NCBI GenBank assembly: GCA_013400155.1
Contig: VXBM01000556.1
Span: 355,020-419,019 of the forward strand
Direction: 5' to 3'
Length of the DNA: 64,000 nt
Origin: Helopsaltes ochotensis
Taxonomy: Eukaryota; Chordata; Aves; Passeriformes; Locustellidae
Positions 46,641 to 58,990 of the stretch are shown piece after piece; position 1 is the stretch's first letter; every line of letters begins with the position of its first letter. The position numbers and the translations under genes are program-made. The notes beneath the pieces are model-generated. The model had not been told where the DNA came from, did not search any database, and was given only the letters and a program-made list of their open reading frames with translations.

Positions 46641-49116
46641 AAAGCCATTGAAGTCAACATTAATAAAACCATGATTCTTCAATTTGAAAAGCAAAGCTGC
46701 AAGAAGGCCTGAACATTTTGGGAAAAATATGGTGGTGATCTTCCTTAGAACTTGGGATAACTTTTAGAAATGATGGAGGTAAGGGGAGTTGAAGTCCTAC
46801 AGAATAAATGTGGTCTTTTCTTCTCCTTCTTCTCAACTATTACTTTTGTCTTCAAAGTGAGCAGTTATAACAGTCCACATCATCTTGCTTTGAAATGCAG
46901 AGTAAAAGAGCCTTGCTCTAAGGGGAAAGTAACACCAAAAGTGTCCTCTCATACTCAATAGTAAATATTTTTCTGAGTAACTCATATTTATTTTTTTGCC
47001 ACCATCACTTGTTCATGTAGAGAAGATTGATTCACAAAACAAAAAATAAAATTATGGAACTTGAGTTATAGCTCAGCAAAATACATGACCAAATTTATTT
47101 CAGTTTAACAGCATGTCTTTGTTTCCTTTATGAAGAATTATAGAGTCTGGAAAGTAAAAGTGAATATAATTCTGAATTATAACTAATTCCATAATTGGAG
47201 AAGTAACGATTTTTATCTCATACATACCTTGGTCATATTAATAAATTATTAAATGCTAATTAATTAACAAAAAAAAAATTTCAGCAAAGAAAAAATATAA
47301 GATGAAGAAATCTATCACATGAACCCAAACCTTAGTGGAAAATAATTTACAAAAATCCATTTCCTAAAAATGATTATATGGGTTATTCAGCCAGTCCATT
47401 AAAAAGAAATGAATGCCAATTCTGTTGAGTGAAAGGGATCCATTTTTGGTTTGATGAATCGTTTGACTCATGCTACAAATATATATAAAATATTTTTCAG
47501 ATGTTCTTTCATAAGATGACAGTTTTAGTTAATGCAGCTTGGAAACTTGCCTGAAGAAGAATATACACAAGATAATGCTAAATGTACATATATTGTAAAA
47601 TATATAGATACACAATTTTAAATTAATTTCTTCTTCATTTATTTTAAATACTCATAGAAAAAAAAGAAGAAAAATATCATATTGTATCCATCTCTCCATG
47701 GTATACTATAGTGATCGCAGACCTCACATAAAATAACAGAAATTGTGCAGATGAGAAGTACAGGGATAATTTGTAGTCCAGAAACAGTTTAGCCTCTTCT
47801 ATAACACACTGCTCAAATCACTAATTAGTCTTGCTTAACTACACTGTGCTCAGAACCAGATAGAATCATATTCTTTCCAGCTCTGGAGGTAACTAAGGAT
47901 TTAGGGTGGTTGTTTCTGCATTGCCAGACATGAGTCTTTATATCAGACACTGTAAGTCACTTCTCCTTGTGGCACAGCCCGGATGACGTGATCTTGCAGG
48001 GCAGATCACGCTCTCCAAGAGTGCCCACCAGCACAGCCCAGGGACAACAGCAAAACAGATAATGACCTTGCTTTCAGGACAAATCTAATCCTCAAACAGC
48101 TTCTGGTCAGAAGTGAATTCTTCTGCATGTACCAGTCCTCAGTGAATTTTTCTCTTAGGAGTCCGTTCAAACTCTTTTTAGGTTAAAGCGATATTTTTAC
48201 ATGATAATTATTCTGATTAATTTGTTGTCTTTCTGTTTTTCTTTTTAAAGTGAGAAATTGTTCTTCTTTCATCTTCTTCTTCCTACCACTCATATTTGTA
48301 TAAATTTCTGTCTGTGATAACTTTAAATAAACTTAATTATTCAAATAACAAATGCAAGAAAAGATCAGATAATAGAAGCTTTACCATCGCCTTTGCAAAT
48401 GATCAGGATTTTCAGAAATATCTTCTTTAAAGCCACTTAAGAATTATGAAAAAAATGTAGGCTTCATGTTTCTCAGAAAAAAACCCAACCAAACAAAAAT
48501 ATGTTGTTGGTATACTAAATAATAAGGTATGCAATGCAAGAATAGCATGAAGGTTAGCCATGCACGAGAAAAGAAAGGAAGATAACAAAACTACTTTCTT
48601 GTAGACCGTGTCAGGAAAATCTAGGAAAAAATTCATCTAGTAATAAATGAAGTATTTCATGACAGAATACTTTGTCCCAGTGTTCTGTTTCATAGTTGAA
48701 AAGTAGAGAAATTAAAAAGAATGTATTATAATGCATTACTTGCTGTTACAGAGGCATGATGAAGTGTAAGTAGCAACTGAAATATGAAGCTCTGGGCTGC
48801 AGGCTACCTTTTTCTCTTCTGCATATTTCAGTCTTTCTGACTCCTCTTGTTTTTCCAGCTTTATTTTTCACATCAGCATTTTTTGTTTTTACTGCCTGCT
48901 TCCAAGTACATTTCCCATGGTTTCCAACTCCCATGACATGCTTCTTAGCTATTCTTTGTCCAATAAGAATTTTTTCATTTTTCATATTGCTGCTTTGCCA
49001 CCAGTCTTATCCTGCCCTTTCTTTTCTATTGCCTCCTCTACCTTTTGTTGGTGCTTTTTTTTTTACTCATGTCCACAAAATTTCCCTGATAAAGACAGAT
49101 TTTAAACGACGTGAGA

Positions 49117-49140
49117 GGCAGGGGGCGGGGCGGGGGGGGG
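49117..49140 (+). other. G-quadruplex-type G-rich tract
   Basis: Runs of five, four and nine G separated by single C, preceded by GGCA, in an otherwise AT-rich intron. The long run can supply two G-tracts, satisfying a four-tract G-quadruplex pattern. It also contains GGGGCGGGG, an Sp1-type GC box. Confidence 0.75.
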
Positions 49141-50425
49141 CACATTGCTCAGCTCCTCTGAGCACTCCAGCACTGCAGAGTGGGAAATCTTTTCCTGTGG
49201 TTTCCATTCAGAAGTTTCCTGTACATAGCACAGTAGATACCAAATCACTTCTATTCTCTCCTGAAAACGGGCAACCTAGGAAACAGACCTCACTACTGAC
49301 ACCATACAAGAGAACAGAATGACATATATTGTGAGAGAAAATAATCCTCAGTGTAAGACGATCTCACTTGCATTCAAAATAACAGGATACTGGGCTGTTT
49401 CCTTGAAAACCTATTTTAACTCAAATCTGTAAACATGTGTTCCTGTGCCACAATGGGATGCGTTCATTCTGATCCTCCAAGGAGATCAAAATGTATTATT
49501 GGTGTTTTAATGCAATATGTGCCACAAAAGGTTAGCTTTTAATTTCTTATTGTTCTCCATACTATGTCATTCTTCATCACAGAATGTGCTGTCAATAGGC
49601 ATAGTAACAAAAGACAAGCTGATGTGGTGTGACAGGATGGACAGAGGTCACTTTGATACTACATGATGTAGTTTTCTAGGGATGTGCCAGAAATGCCATA
49701 GTATTAATAATGTTTAAGCTTTCTGCTGTCATATAATGTTATGTAGCTGAGCCACCTCTTCATCCTGTCTTTGTCATAAGCTCTGTACTATTTTGCTGTG
49801 TTCTCCTGAGGTGTCTCAGGCATTTAGACCTTCTCATTTACAGACAAAAAGGTGAAAAAGCCCCTCCAGTCATTTGAGAGCCCCCCTGAGAGTCTTTCAA
49901 TGCTGTAGCAAAGGGGCCAGAAACACCCTTATTTCAACAGCATTTTGCATGTCTTCTTGCAAATATATAAAGAATTTATATTATTTATATCTGGTGATTT
50001 CCAGCATATTCATTTCCATCATCTACCCAGTATTAGGATCTGGCTACAGGCATTTGGATCATGGCACAATACTTTTTAAAGATGAGTGTGACTAATTCCC
50101 TCATTTTCTTCTTACCTTGCAATCCATTATTCAATGTATCATGTGCTCTGTACCTACAGTATCTACATAAAATGGGGAGAAGTTGTCTGTTTGTGACAGT
50201 TGAGTACATGAGGATTTAGTGAGTTATAAACTCTAAAATAAGTCAGGTTTCTTTAAAGGGGAATTAACTGTTAGGCAGAGGATCAATTATGCGTTTAAAT
50301 TCAATGGAATTCTGGATTGCCCTTCTTCACAATGGAAATAGATGTTAGCTGCCTAGACACTTTCAAATGTTTCTTTTTATTCATTTTTAGTTACTGTTCT
50401 CCAATAATGCTGCTAGAGAGCTATT

Positions 50426-50430
50426 CAATA

Positions 50431-50473
<43 letters not shown>

Positions 50474-50499
50474 GAAGAAGAAGAAGAAGAAGAAGAAGT
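50426..50499. repeat. Compound (AAT)n(GAA)n microsatellite
   Basis: About 15 AAT-type units pass directly into about 9 AAG/GAA units. The purine-only GAA part is of the kind that can form triplex DNA. Confidence 0.95.
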
Positions 50500-53400
50500 T
50501 AAATTAATCAAAAAGTCAAGAAGGCATACAAAGAGAAAAATCTATTTGCACCTGTGTAATTGTTGCAAGAATGGGTTAATTCTGGTCTAGTTTTTCTCTT
50601 TCTAGGTACAATCTATGTCAAGTGAATAGATGAATTTTTCCCATTTTCAATTCTCATTACAGGGTTTGTCATGAAAAGTGAGTTATCACAGGATTTTATT
50701 GCCTGATATAGTTGGTGAGTTATGACTGTGCAGAGGACATTTAACCTCTTTCAATAGTGTGTGACTTGTTTGGTCCTGGGATGCAAGGGGGTATACAGGA
50801 ACTCAATGTATTGTGTTCATTGCATACAAAATCAAAGATGACTATTTTCAGTGAAGCAAAGAAAAAAGTTAGATCATTTTAAGTGCACATTGTGATCGGA
50901 CAATGCTACAACTGAGCAGTAATCTTGAAAAATTAAAGAAAAAACTAATGATGCAAATCGTGATTAAAGAAGTGATTAGCACAGTTGAAACATTTGGTCT
51001 GTAAAAGCCTTTGCTTTTACTTTGCCTGAGTTCTGACCTCCAGGGTGATTTTTCTGTACAAACATTTGGTCCTTGCATTGAAAATGTTGACAAAAAAGGG
51101 AGTATAATTCCTTGAGAGAAAACACTGCTGTCTGAGTTTTCAGGTAATGTCATATGTGGTGAGGGCTATCACCTTCCTCTTTTCTTTTACTACCAGGACA
51201 CTTCCCAGAACACTATCCAGTTACAGTAATTAGGAAGAGCAGCAGAAGAAAGGAAATAGAACATTTTAATAGTCTGTATAGTTTGGCTTTCTCCTATCAT
51301 TCAGCTGCAGCTAGGCACATATATTTGATCCACGGGAAGTGGGGAAGGGAGGGCTGGTTTTACTTCATAAATGCTCAAGGAACACACGTTTCCTTATGTC
51401 ACACATTACAGACATTATAAGATAATGCCTTCTCACAGTACTGTCACATTTGATCATAATGGCCTTTACATTAAAATCTCAATTTAATCTAAGTTATAAA
51501 TATCTGCTACATGTTGCTAATAACCGAGTTAGTGGACAGATGGGAGGAATGTTGTCCCAGTAAAAATGAAGACAATCTGAAATTGCAGAGTCACAGAAGA
51601 GTAATGGAAGAACACTACCCTAGTCAGTGCCAACAGAAGGGATCACAGCTTTGGCTCTTCAGTAAACCCACATCTGGAACTTCGTTACTAGTGAGGAGTC
51701 TGCCAATGCTTGGAGGATGGTAAGATCATCTGTAACTGTAGTTGCAAATCTACATTAAAAACATGCAGAACCTCCTTATCTGAGGATCTACAAGCTGCTA
51801 CTGAAACATAAAACACACATGCACGTGTAGCATATAGAGAGAGAGACACATCCATATGCAAATATATAACATTTAATTTTAGTTAATAGGCACAGTTGAG
51901 GCCATGCTGTAATGTAATTCTGTAATGTAACGCTGTGGAACAAACAGGGCATTTCAGTGCTGGAAGCATGAACTTTCACAGTGAGGGATGATGAATGCAA
52001 CTAGATCACGAAGGAAAAGGCCCTCTGATCTGCTCACTGCCTCCAAGGAAAATTGCCATGGTTCAGGCATACATATGCTCCTTTTAGAGCTACCATCAAA
52101 TGTATATGTTACCCTCACACAAATCTCCTCTCATTTTTTTTCTGGAGAGAGTGGATTCAGTTGCTTACCTGACTTAGCCTGCTCATGGAAGCAGTCCTGT
52201 TTGTTTTGCAAGACTAAATTCTGTTTTACTGAGTAAAAGTCACAGAACTGAAGTTTGTAAGTTGTGGTCAAACAATTTCATGAGTGTGGTGTTTCAAAGA
52301 GAACCACCAGTCTTATATCCACATCCATATCCAAGAAAGCACACCATAATTTCTTTAATGAATGCCAAAACAGGGAATAGCACATACAGATAATTTAATG
52401 TGTTTTAATCAAAGACCACAATCATCCAAATCTAATGCTATAAGGATGCTATCAGTCACTCACAATGCTGCCAGCCAATTGTGCACTGTGTTGAGGTACA
52501 AACAAATCATGAGCAAAGGCCACTATTTATCATGGAATGATGCATAAAGGCAGATTTATGTGTAGCCAAAACATTATTCCTTGCAACACAATGCATTAGC
52601 TGGGCATAAACATGTTCAAGAAATTTAGACCATATGCCTCACGGTGGAAGAGACCATAGCACTACATCAGGGTAAAATGATTCAGAAGCTGGTGTCAATC
52701 TGATGTATCATATCCAGATGTAAACTCACTATTAATAATAACAAATTAATCACGGGAAAGCCAAATGAAGGGGAGGGGGTGACCATCAAAGTTATTGTCA
52801 TATTCTGAAATCCAAGTACAATCAAAGTTTTCCTCATATTATGAAATCCAAGTACGTCTGTTCTGACCAGCCTTGAGCAGCCCTGCTGGTTAGTGAAAAA
52901 TGTGCAGAAAAAAAGGCAGAAGGAAGAAGATAAATTTATTTATCTTTGTTTGATATTTGGAATACTGTAACTCTTATTCCATAGCAGGCAACTAGTCCTG
53001 CTGAAATTCTTGGAACAAAACCAGTGGGTCAATATTCACCAATTTGGATATACCATATGTTATTAATATAACTAAGGTATCAGGGTAATATGCTCTAGGC
53101 AGCCAAAGGGATGAGATCTAAAAGCAGTATTAGCAATAGAATGGTAATTTTATTTATAATATTATTTTTGGTGACTATTTGAATAGGTAAAATTCTCTTA
53201 AAAATTAATTTTTGTGAAGATCAAAAAGGTGGTCATTCTCTTGACTTAAAGCAGTGTATCTACTTTGAAATCATCTAAGATCCTTTTGAGAAAACATACA
53301 TGAGAAGGTTTTAGAAAGATCCATTGGCCAGATTGCCTTATTTATAAAACTTACTTATAAAACAGTAAGTCTGTCGTCTTTGTGGGAAAAAAAACCTCTT

Positions 53401-55506
53401 AATCCAGCTCTAAATGCCAAAACCATAATCCTTCTATGTGAATACTTTTGGGTTCTATATTTGATTTGGATGAACCATACATTTGGGAGTGAGTCCTAGC
53501 CAGGATCACAAGGAATAGCTAAACACTGCCTGTACAGAAGTTTGTGTATTGTCTACAGAAAACACACCCTGGGGATAATTTTCATCAACGTTCTTAGACT
53601 ATAGGAGGAAGAGTGCATATGTGTAAAGATGTGGTAAATTAAGTTTCATATTACATAGCTGACTGACTCCTATCTCTCAGTGAATGTAAATTAGACAGCA
53701 AAAATTAAAAATCAGGAATATATTCTGAAAGATTATGTGCAACTCTAAATGACTGCTCATGACTGATTCACTAGGAGGAATCAGGGAGAAATATTAACTT
53801 ATTTTGCAGCCTTGGGTCTTCATCAAGGGTCAGATTCAAGATTGCTTGGATTCCATTTAAAAAATCCTTCATTGGATATTTTACTGAAGTTTACTTTAGA
53901 CACTTGAAATTGTATATCACCCATCAACAAGAGTTTCAGCACCTCAACAAAGGCTCTCAAGCTCTAGAGCTTACTTCTTTTTTGATATTGCCCTGGGAAA
54001 GAAACATTTTGATTTGACTCTGATCTCAAAACTGCTGACAGAAATGTGTCTATTTTCACAAGCACCAAGATAATATTTGTAGACATTCTTCGGGAATATT
54101 GGCAGTTCACAGACCAATAATATGGAATTGCACTGAAGCTGATCACTAAGCAGCCATTTTGTAATGAGGTCATTTAAGTCAGTTTTATGGGAAGGATTTA
54201 AAACAGAACAATGATGTAATATATTGTGGAAAATGCTCAAGTACCAAACTTTGATGAATCCTGAATGGTATACTGGTAATCCAAAGTAAAAAAGTAATAC
54301 TTTTCCCTCACTTCTTGGACAACTGCGTGCCAGACTGTAACGTTTATTGATCACCATCCTTTATCACTCTCCATTGACCATTTATGTCCGTAGTTATGCA
54401 TAAGGACTATTGATTGGATAGTAATTACCCTCTAATGTAGGTCAGCTAAGGTCACCAGTACCAACTTGCCCTTCTTGATTTTTGTTAATTTAGTTTATTG
54501 GGATTTTGTTTTTCTCATTTTCAGTTTTGGAATTGATTTCCTTTTTTGTGCTTTTTTACATGCCATGCAATATTTAAGTTGCTTACAAACTGTGAAGAAA
54601 CTTCAACTTTTTAAGTTCTTTCAGGAATATCTATGTCCACTGTTGCACAATGTTGGTCTTCAAGAATCCAATATACATTTTCTGCACAAAATCTAAAGTG
54701 CAACAAGAAAAAAAACCAGAAAATTAGTGTAAAAAATATGACAAACTCAGAAACATTATTTTATATTTGCCTCCCTTTGGGGCAACTGGCTGGCTGTAAC
54801 TCAGATTTCATAATGAAAGAATACATAATGAATTCACCTTCTTGAAGAAGCTACTGAAGTGGGAGTAGGGTGGGATTGTATTTGAAGATGTGAGTCACAA
54901 CTGTTATCCTGGTCTTATAGTCACAAGACCTGAGCAAGCATAGGATGTGGGAGTATTAATTTACTACTGAAGTGTGGGTCCACAATGAATTATTGCACTC
55001 TGCAAGCAAATAATCAGAGATAAAATCATGAAATGCAGATATTATTTGTTGCACTTGTCTGCTAAATTGAATCTTGAGTACTTCCAGGGAGAGGTCATAC
55101 GTTCCAATTCACTTTCCAATAAACAAAACACACAAGGGACCAAATCATCACCAAGTTTGTCTCTGAGATAACACAGCCACAGAAGTTATGATAAGCAGTA
55201 ACAGAGTTTATTGAACCATTCAATTGTGACAAAAGTGGGTGACTCCCTGGGTTCAGGGGCCATGGGGAATGGGAGCTGGGGATCCTGCTTCTACAATAAT
55301 CATGACACTGGGTGCAAAAACGTTGGATTGGGGTGGTTTTTTCGGTTTGGGTTTTTTTCTCTGTGGTTTGTTGTTGTTGTGTGCTGGCAGTGTGCCCAGG
55401 TAGCCAAGGCTGGTGGCATCCTGGCCTGGATCAGGAGTAGTGTGGCCAGCAGGAGCAAGGAGGTCCCTCTTCACCTGCACTGGGCACTGGTGAGGCCACA
55501 CCTCGA

Positions 55507-55840
55507 GTGCTGTGTCCAGCTCTGGGCCCTCAGTTTAGGAAGGACACTGGGTGCTGTGTCCAGCTCTGGGCCCTCAGTTCAGGAAGGACACTGAGTGCTG
55601 TGTCCAGCTCTGTCCCTCAGTTCAGGAAGGACACTGAGTGCTGTGTCCAGCTCTGTCCCTCAGTTTGGGATGGACACTGAGTGCTGTGTCCAGCTCTGTC
55701 CCTCAGTTCAGGAAGGACACTGAGTGCTGTGTCCAGCTCTGGCCCCTCAGTTCAGGAAGGACACTGAGTGCTGTGTCCAGCTCTGTCCCTCAGTTNNNGT
55801 GCTGTGTCCAGCTCTGTCCCTCAGTTTAGGAAGGACGTTG
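55507..55840 (+). repeat. 43-44-bp minisatellite inside CR1, at least 8 units
   Basis: Units start at 55507, 55551, 55595, 55638, 55681, 55724, 55768 and 55799. Each begins GTGCTGTGTCCAGCTCTG and ends with AAGGACACTGA or a close variant. Length alternates 44/43 because of GGGCCCTC versus GTCCCTC. The unit equals one CR1 segment that is normally single-copy. A 3-N gap at 55796-55798 cuts the seventh unit, so the true copy number is unknown. Confidence 0.95.
55796..55798. other. Assembly gap (3 N) inside the minisatellite
   Basis: The seventh unit is cut short by the Ns and the eighth begins right after, as expected from a collapsed tandem array. Confidence 0.97.
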
Positions 55841-56289
55841 AGAGGCTTGAGTGTGTCCAGAGGGGGCAATGAGGGTGGTGAGAGGCTTGGAGCATGAGCC
55901 GTGTGAGGAACGACTGAGGGAGCTGGGGTTGTTTAGCCTGGAGAAAAGGAGATTCAGAGGTGACCTTATCACTCTCTACAACTGCCTGAAAGGTGACAGG
56001 GGTTGGTCTCTTTCTACAGACAGCAACTGACAGAACAAGAGGACATAGTCTCGTGCTGTGTCAAGGGAAATATGGGTTGGACATCAGGAAAAAATTCTTC
56101 ACTGAAAGAGCGACTGGGCAATGGAACCGTCTGCTCAGGGATATGGTGGAGTCACCATCACTGGATGTGTTTTTCAAAGCCTGGACATGGTGCTTGATGC
56201 CATGATTTAGTTGAGGAGGTACTACATCATAGATTGGGTTTGATCGCAAAAGGTCTTTTCCAACCTAGTTCATTCTGTGATTCTGTGAC

Positions 56290-58728
56290 AATTTTGGAAG
56301 CAAGAAAGCTAATCAAAGATTATTTTGCTTTTTATAGACTTCTGTTTTGAGTTTTTGTGACCACACATACAAAGGATATTTGCATTTCATGGCACACAGA
56401 CATCTGAAAGATAACTAAATGATTGTCCCCAAACTAATTTCTTTTCTTCATATGAATCAATTTTTTAAAAAAAATCTTCTTTGGATTGTCTTTTATCTAA
56501 CTCGATGCTATTAATAGGTTAACACATTCCACCGAAAATGGTTTCTAGTTGTCCCCTTCTTCAGGCAGTTCAGAACAGTATTATTGGTGGCTTAAAGAGT
56601 GACTAAGCAGTTTGGACATGTTTGTTGGGAACATTGAATCTGTCTTTGTGGATTAGGATCATTGTAGAAGATATCTATCTTCCACATAGAAAAGAATTAA
56701 ACACATAATTTTCTCAGTAAGGATATTTTGACCTAAAGTGCCACAAGTGATGCAAACTCAAAAAAAAAAAAAAAAATCAGAAAATATATATTTTGAAACA
56801 TGTTAGTCTCTAAAGTCTTTGCTAGTATAAAACAGGCTTCATAAAGTTTATCATTCATTTCAGGCTGTCCAGACTTCAGAACTACTAGCCATAGTGCTTT
56901 GTCTTTGGAAGGTTGAAATTCCCTGTGGCTGTTGTTCACATTGACCTTTACATTGGTTCATTGTCCATACTTGACAAGGGTCAGGCGGACAAAGCTGCTT
57001 TCCTCTTGTCAGTCAAACTGAGTCCTTTCTAATTTGTCCTTTAAGGCCATGCCATGCCTTTTGTGAATCTTTTGGACATGACAAATCACATGAGAATGTG
57101 TTTCTCGAGGAAGGCAAAATTGTTGTATTCTTTTTTATAAAAACTGTGAAAATCCCTTCAAGCATTTATTCCTGCTGCTATGTACAAAAGAAATTTTTTT
57201 AAAAAAGAGAAAATCAAGGTGCAATAGATTCAGACAGATCTCTAGGGTAACTAGTTTATCCTAGTCTTAAGATTAACCTCTGCCTTTTGAGTTGCCTGTC
57301 TTAAGAAAGTTCTTCTGTGAAGCAGCTATACATGATGAGCCACTTTCCTGATTCCCTGGGAGGGTAGCTATAGATTCAGACATGGACAGACAATTTCAGC
57401 TGCTAAAAAACAACCCAACCCCTCTTTGAAGAGCACATTAACTTGAAATTTTGCCCACAGCTACATGTTTCCTGGACCAGAACTGATGTTAGTCTTGCTA
57501 TTGCAAAGAAAGAACAGAATTAGTGCATGACTCCTTTTATTAGCTATCTGAATATTCCTTGTCTGCTGTTATGTAACAGCCTCCTGTGAAAACTAAATAT
57601 GCCTGTGGGATGTTTTTCAGAAAATAAAATGCTTTCTGGTGCTAAATACATGGGCCAGAGGTAACACATTGTTCAGTGAGGTGTGGAAAAATCTGGCTTT
57701 TTCATTCTGTCTAAAAAAAAAAAAAAAGAAAAAGAAAGCAGAAATTTTAGAAATGAAGGCTACAAAATGTAGAAAGGGGACATAATTCAATAAACACACT
57801 AAGAAAGCGATTTAAGAAAAGGAAATATTTTTTATGAAAGAAAACAGATTTTAATATGTTGAAAATACCCTCTAATTATTTTGAGTTATTTTGCTTTTAT
57901 ATGATGCCAGCTGATTTCCTGGCTGCAGAAATTTTTGAAAGGAGTTGAGTATGAGCCGATGTAACTGAGGTCAGCAGATAGCAACTTTTCTTAGGACTAG
58001 GGCAGAGTTATAAAGTATGTCTCAGCTCTCTAAGTGGTTTTGAAAAAATTACATGACGTGTTCTTTGCACCCTTGAAAAATGCATTTTCACTGCATTATC
58101 TTACAGTATCTTAAATTATCTTAAAGTGCTGTCTTATCAGGAAAGCAATATTAAAGCACCCAAGTTGGAATTCATGCTGCTACAATGCAATCCATGTAAT
58201 TTAAGAAGGTTGAAAATAACTTTCTAAGCAAATATTTTGTTGAAGATCCTTTCTGCAATCAATAGAGACAAACACCTTCAGAGAACAACGCAACCATTCC
58301 AAAAGTACAGATTCCAAAAGTAGCAACAGGTGGTGCACGTGGCCCTGTTTTATCTAGCTTTTCTCCTGAGTATAAAAGGAACCTAGAGAAGGAATCAAGA
58401 ATTGGTTCTGAATTTCCAGGCTCACAGACTTATGACATATCATTCAATTTGCAAGGTATTGTTAAAATATGCACGCCTCTGACACTGAATTTTTCAGCCA
58501 CCCTTTCACACAGCCTCTTGCTGCATGGAGCTCTTTCCTCTTAGGACTTTCTATCTGGTTATCCTGGTCACACATCCAAAGATATAGGGTTTTTTGTAGT
58601 AAATATGTCAATATAGACTTAACTATAAGTTTCACATTGTTAAGTACTAAGGAGTGTGAAAAATCCCACGAAGCTGGAACTCACGAACTGCCATTGATTT
58701 ACAAGCACTTCCAAAAAAAAAGGAATGG
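56290..58728. other. Unique intronic sequence
   Basis: No gene or recognised repeat. Only A-runs (near 56760 and 57713) are seen. Confidence 0.5.
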
Positions 58729-58990
58729 AGTCACAGAATGGTTTGGGTTGGAAAGAACCTTAAAGACCACCTTATTCCACTCCCTGCCATGAGCAGGGTC
58801 ACCTTCACCTATCCCAGGTTTCTCCAAACCCTGTCTAGCCTGGCCTTGAAAACTCCCAGGGATTGAGCAGCCACAGATGCTTTGGTCAAGCTGTGCCACC
58901 TCCTCAGCATCCTCACAAAGGAGAATTCCTTGCTTATCATTTAAACCTATTCCCTGTGAGTTTGAAGTCAGAACACCCTGTCCAAAATGA
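58729..58990 (-). mobile_element. CR1 LINE 3' fragment
   Basis: Reverse-complement CR1: GTCACAGAATGGTTTGGGTT, GGAAAGAACCTTAAAGACCA, CCATGAGCAGGGTCACCTTC, CTAGCCTGGCCTTGAAAACT, CCCAGGGATTGAGCAGCCAC, then CATTTAAACCTATTCCC near its inner limit. Well preserved. Confidence 0.93.

Larger units (their letters stand above)
46641..55382. other. Unique intronic sequence
   Basis: About 8.7 kb without a recognised gene or mobile element. It contains the G-rich tract at 49117-49140 and the compound microsatellite at 50426-50499. The longest open frames (129 codons at 48933, 128 codons at 53971) have no recognisable domain and overlap frames on the other strand or phase. Confidence 0.5.
55383..56289 (+). 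mobile_element. CR1 LINE fragment with internal minisatellite
   Basis: Plus-strand CR1 with TGCCCAGGTAGCCAAGG, GGCATCCTGGCCTGGATCAG, TGTGGCCAGCAGGAGCAAGG, TGAGGCCACACCTCGAGTGC, then a tandem array, then GAGGCTTGAGTGTGTCCAG, GGAGCTGGGGTTGTTTAGCC, CTGGAGAAAAGGAGATTCAG, CACTCTCTACAACTGCCTGA and the terminal TTCTGTGATTCTGTGA tail. Open frames across it are repeat-derived. Confidence 0.95.

Noticed and set aside
47970..48060. GC-richer block that could be an exon
   Set aside because: No open frame bounded by good splice sites and no recognisable peptide.
48933..49322. 129-codon frame crossing the G-rich tract
   Set aside because: No domain, AT-rich start, and overlap with another frame; chance.
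53971..54357. 128-codon minus-strand frame
   Set aside because: No recognisable domain, no splice-bounded exon structure and another frame open over the same DNA; chance.
55211..55829. Repetitive peptide from 55211 to 55829
   Set aside because: Translation of CR1 and of its minisatellite.
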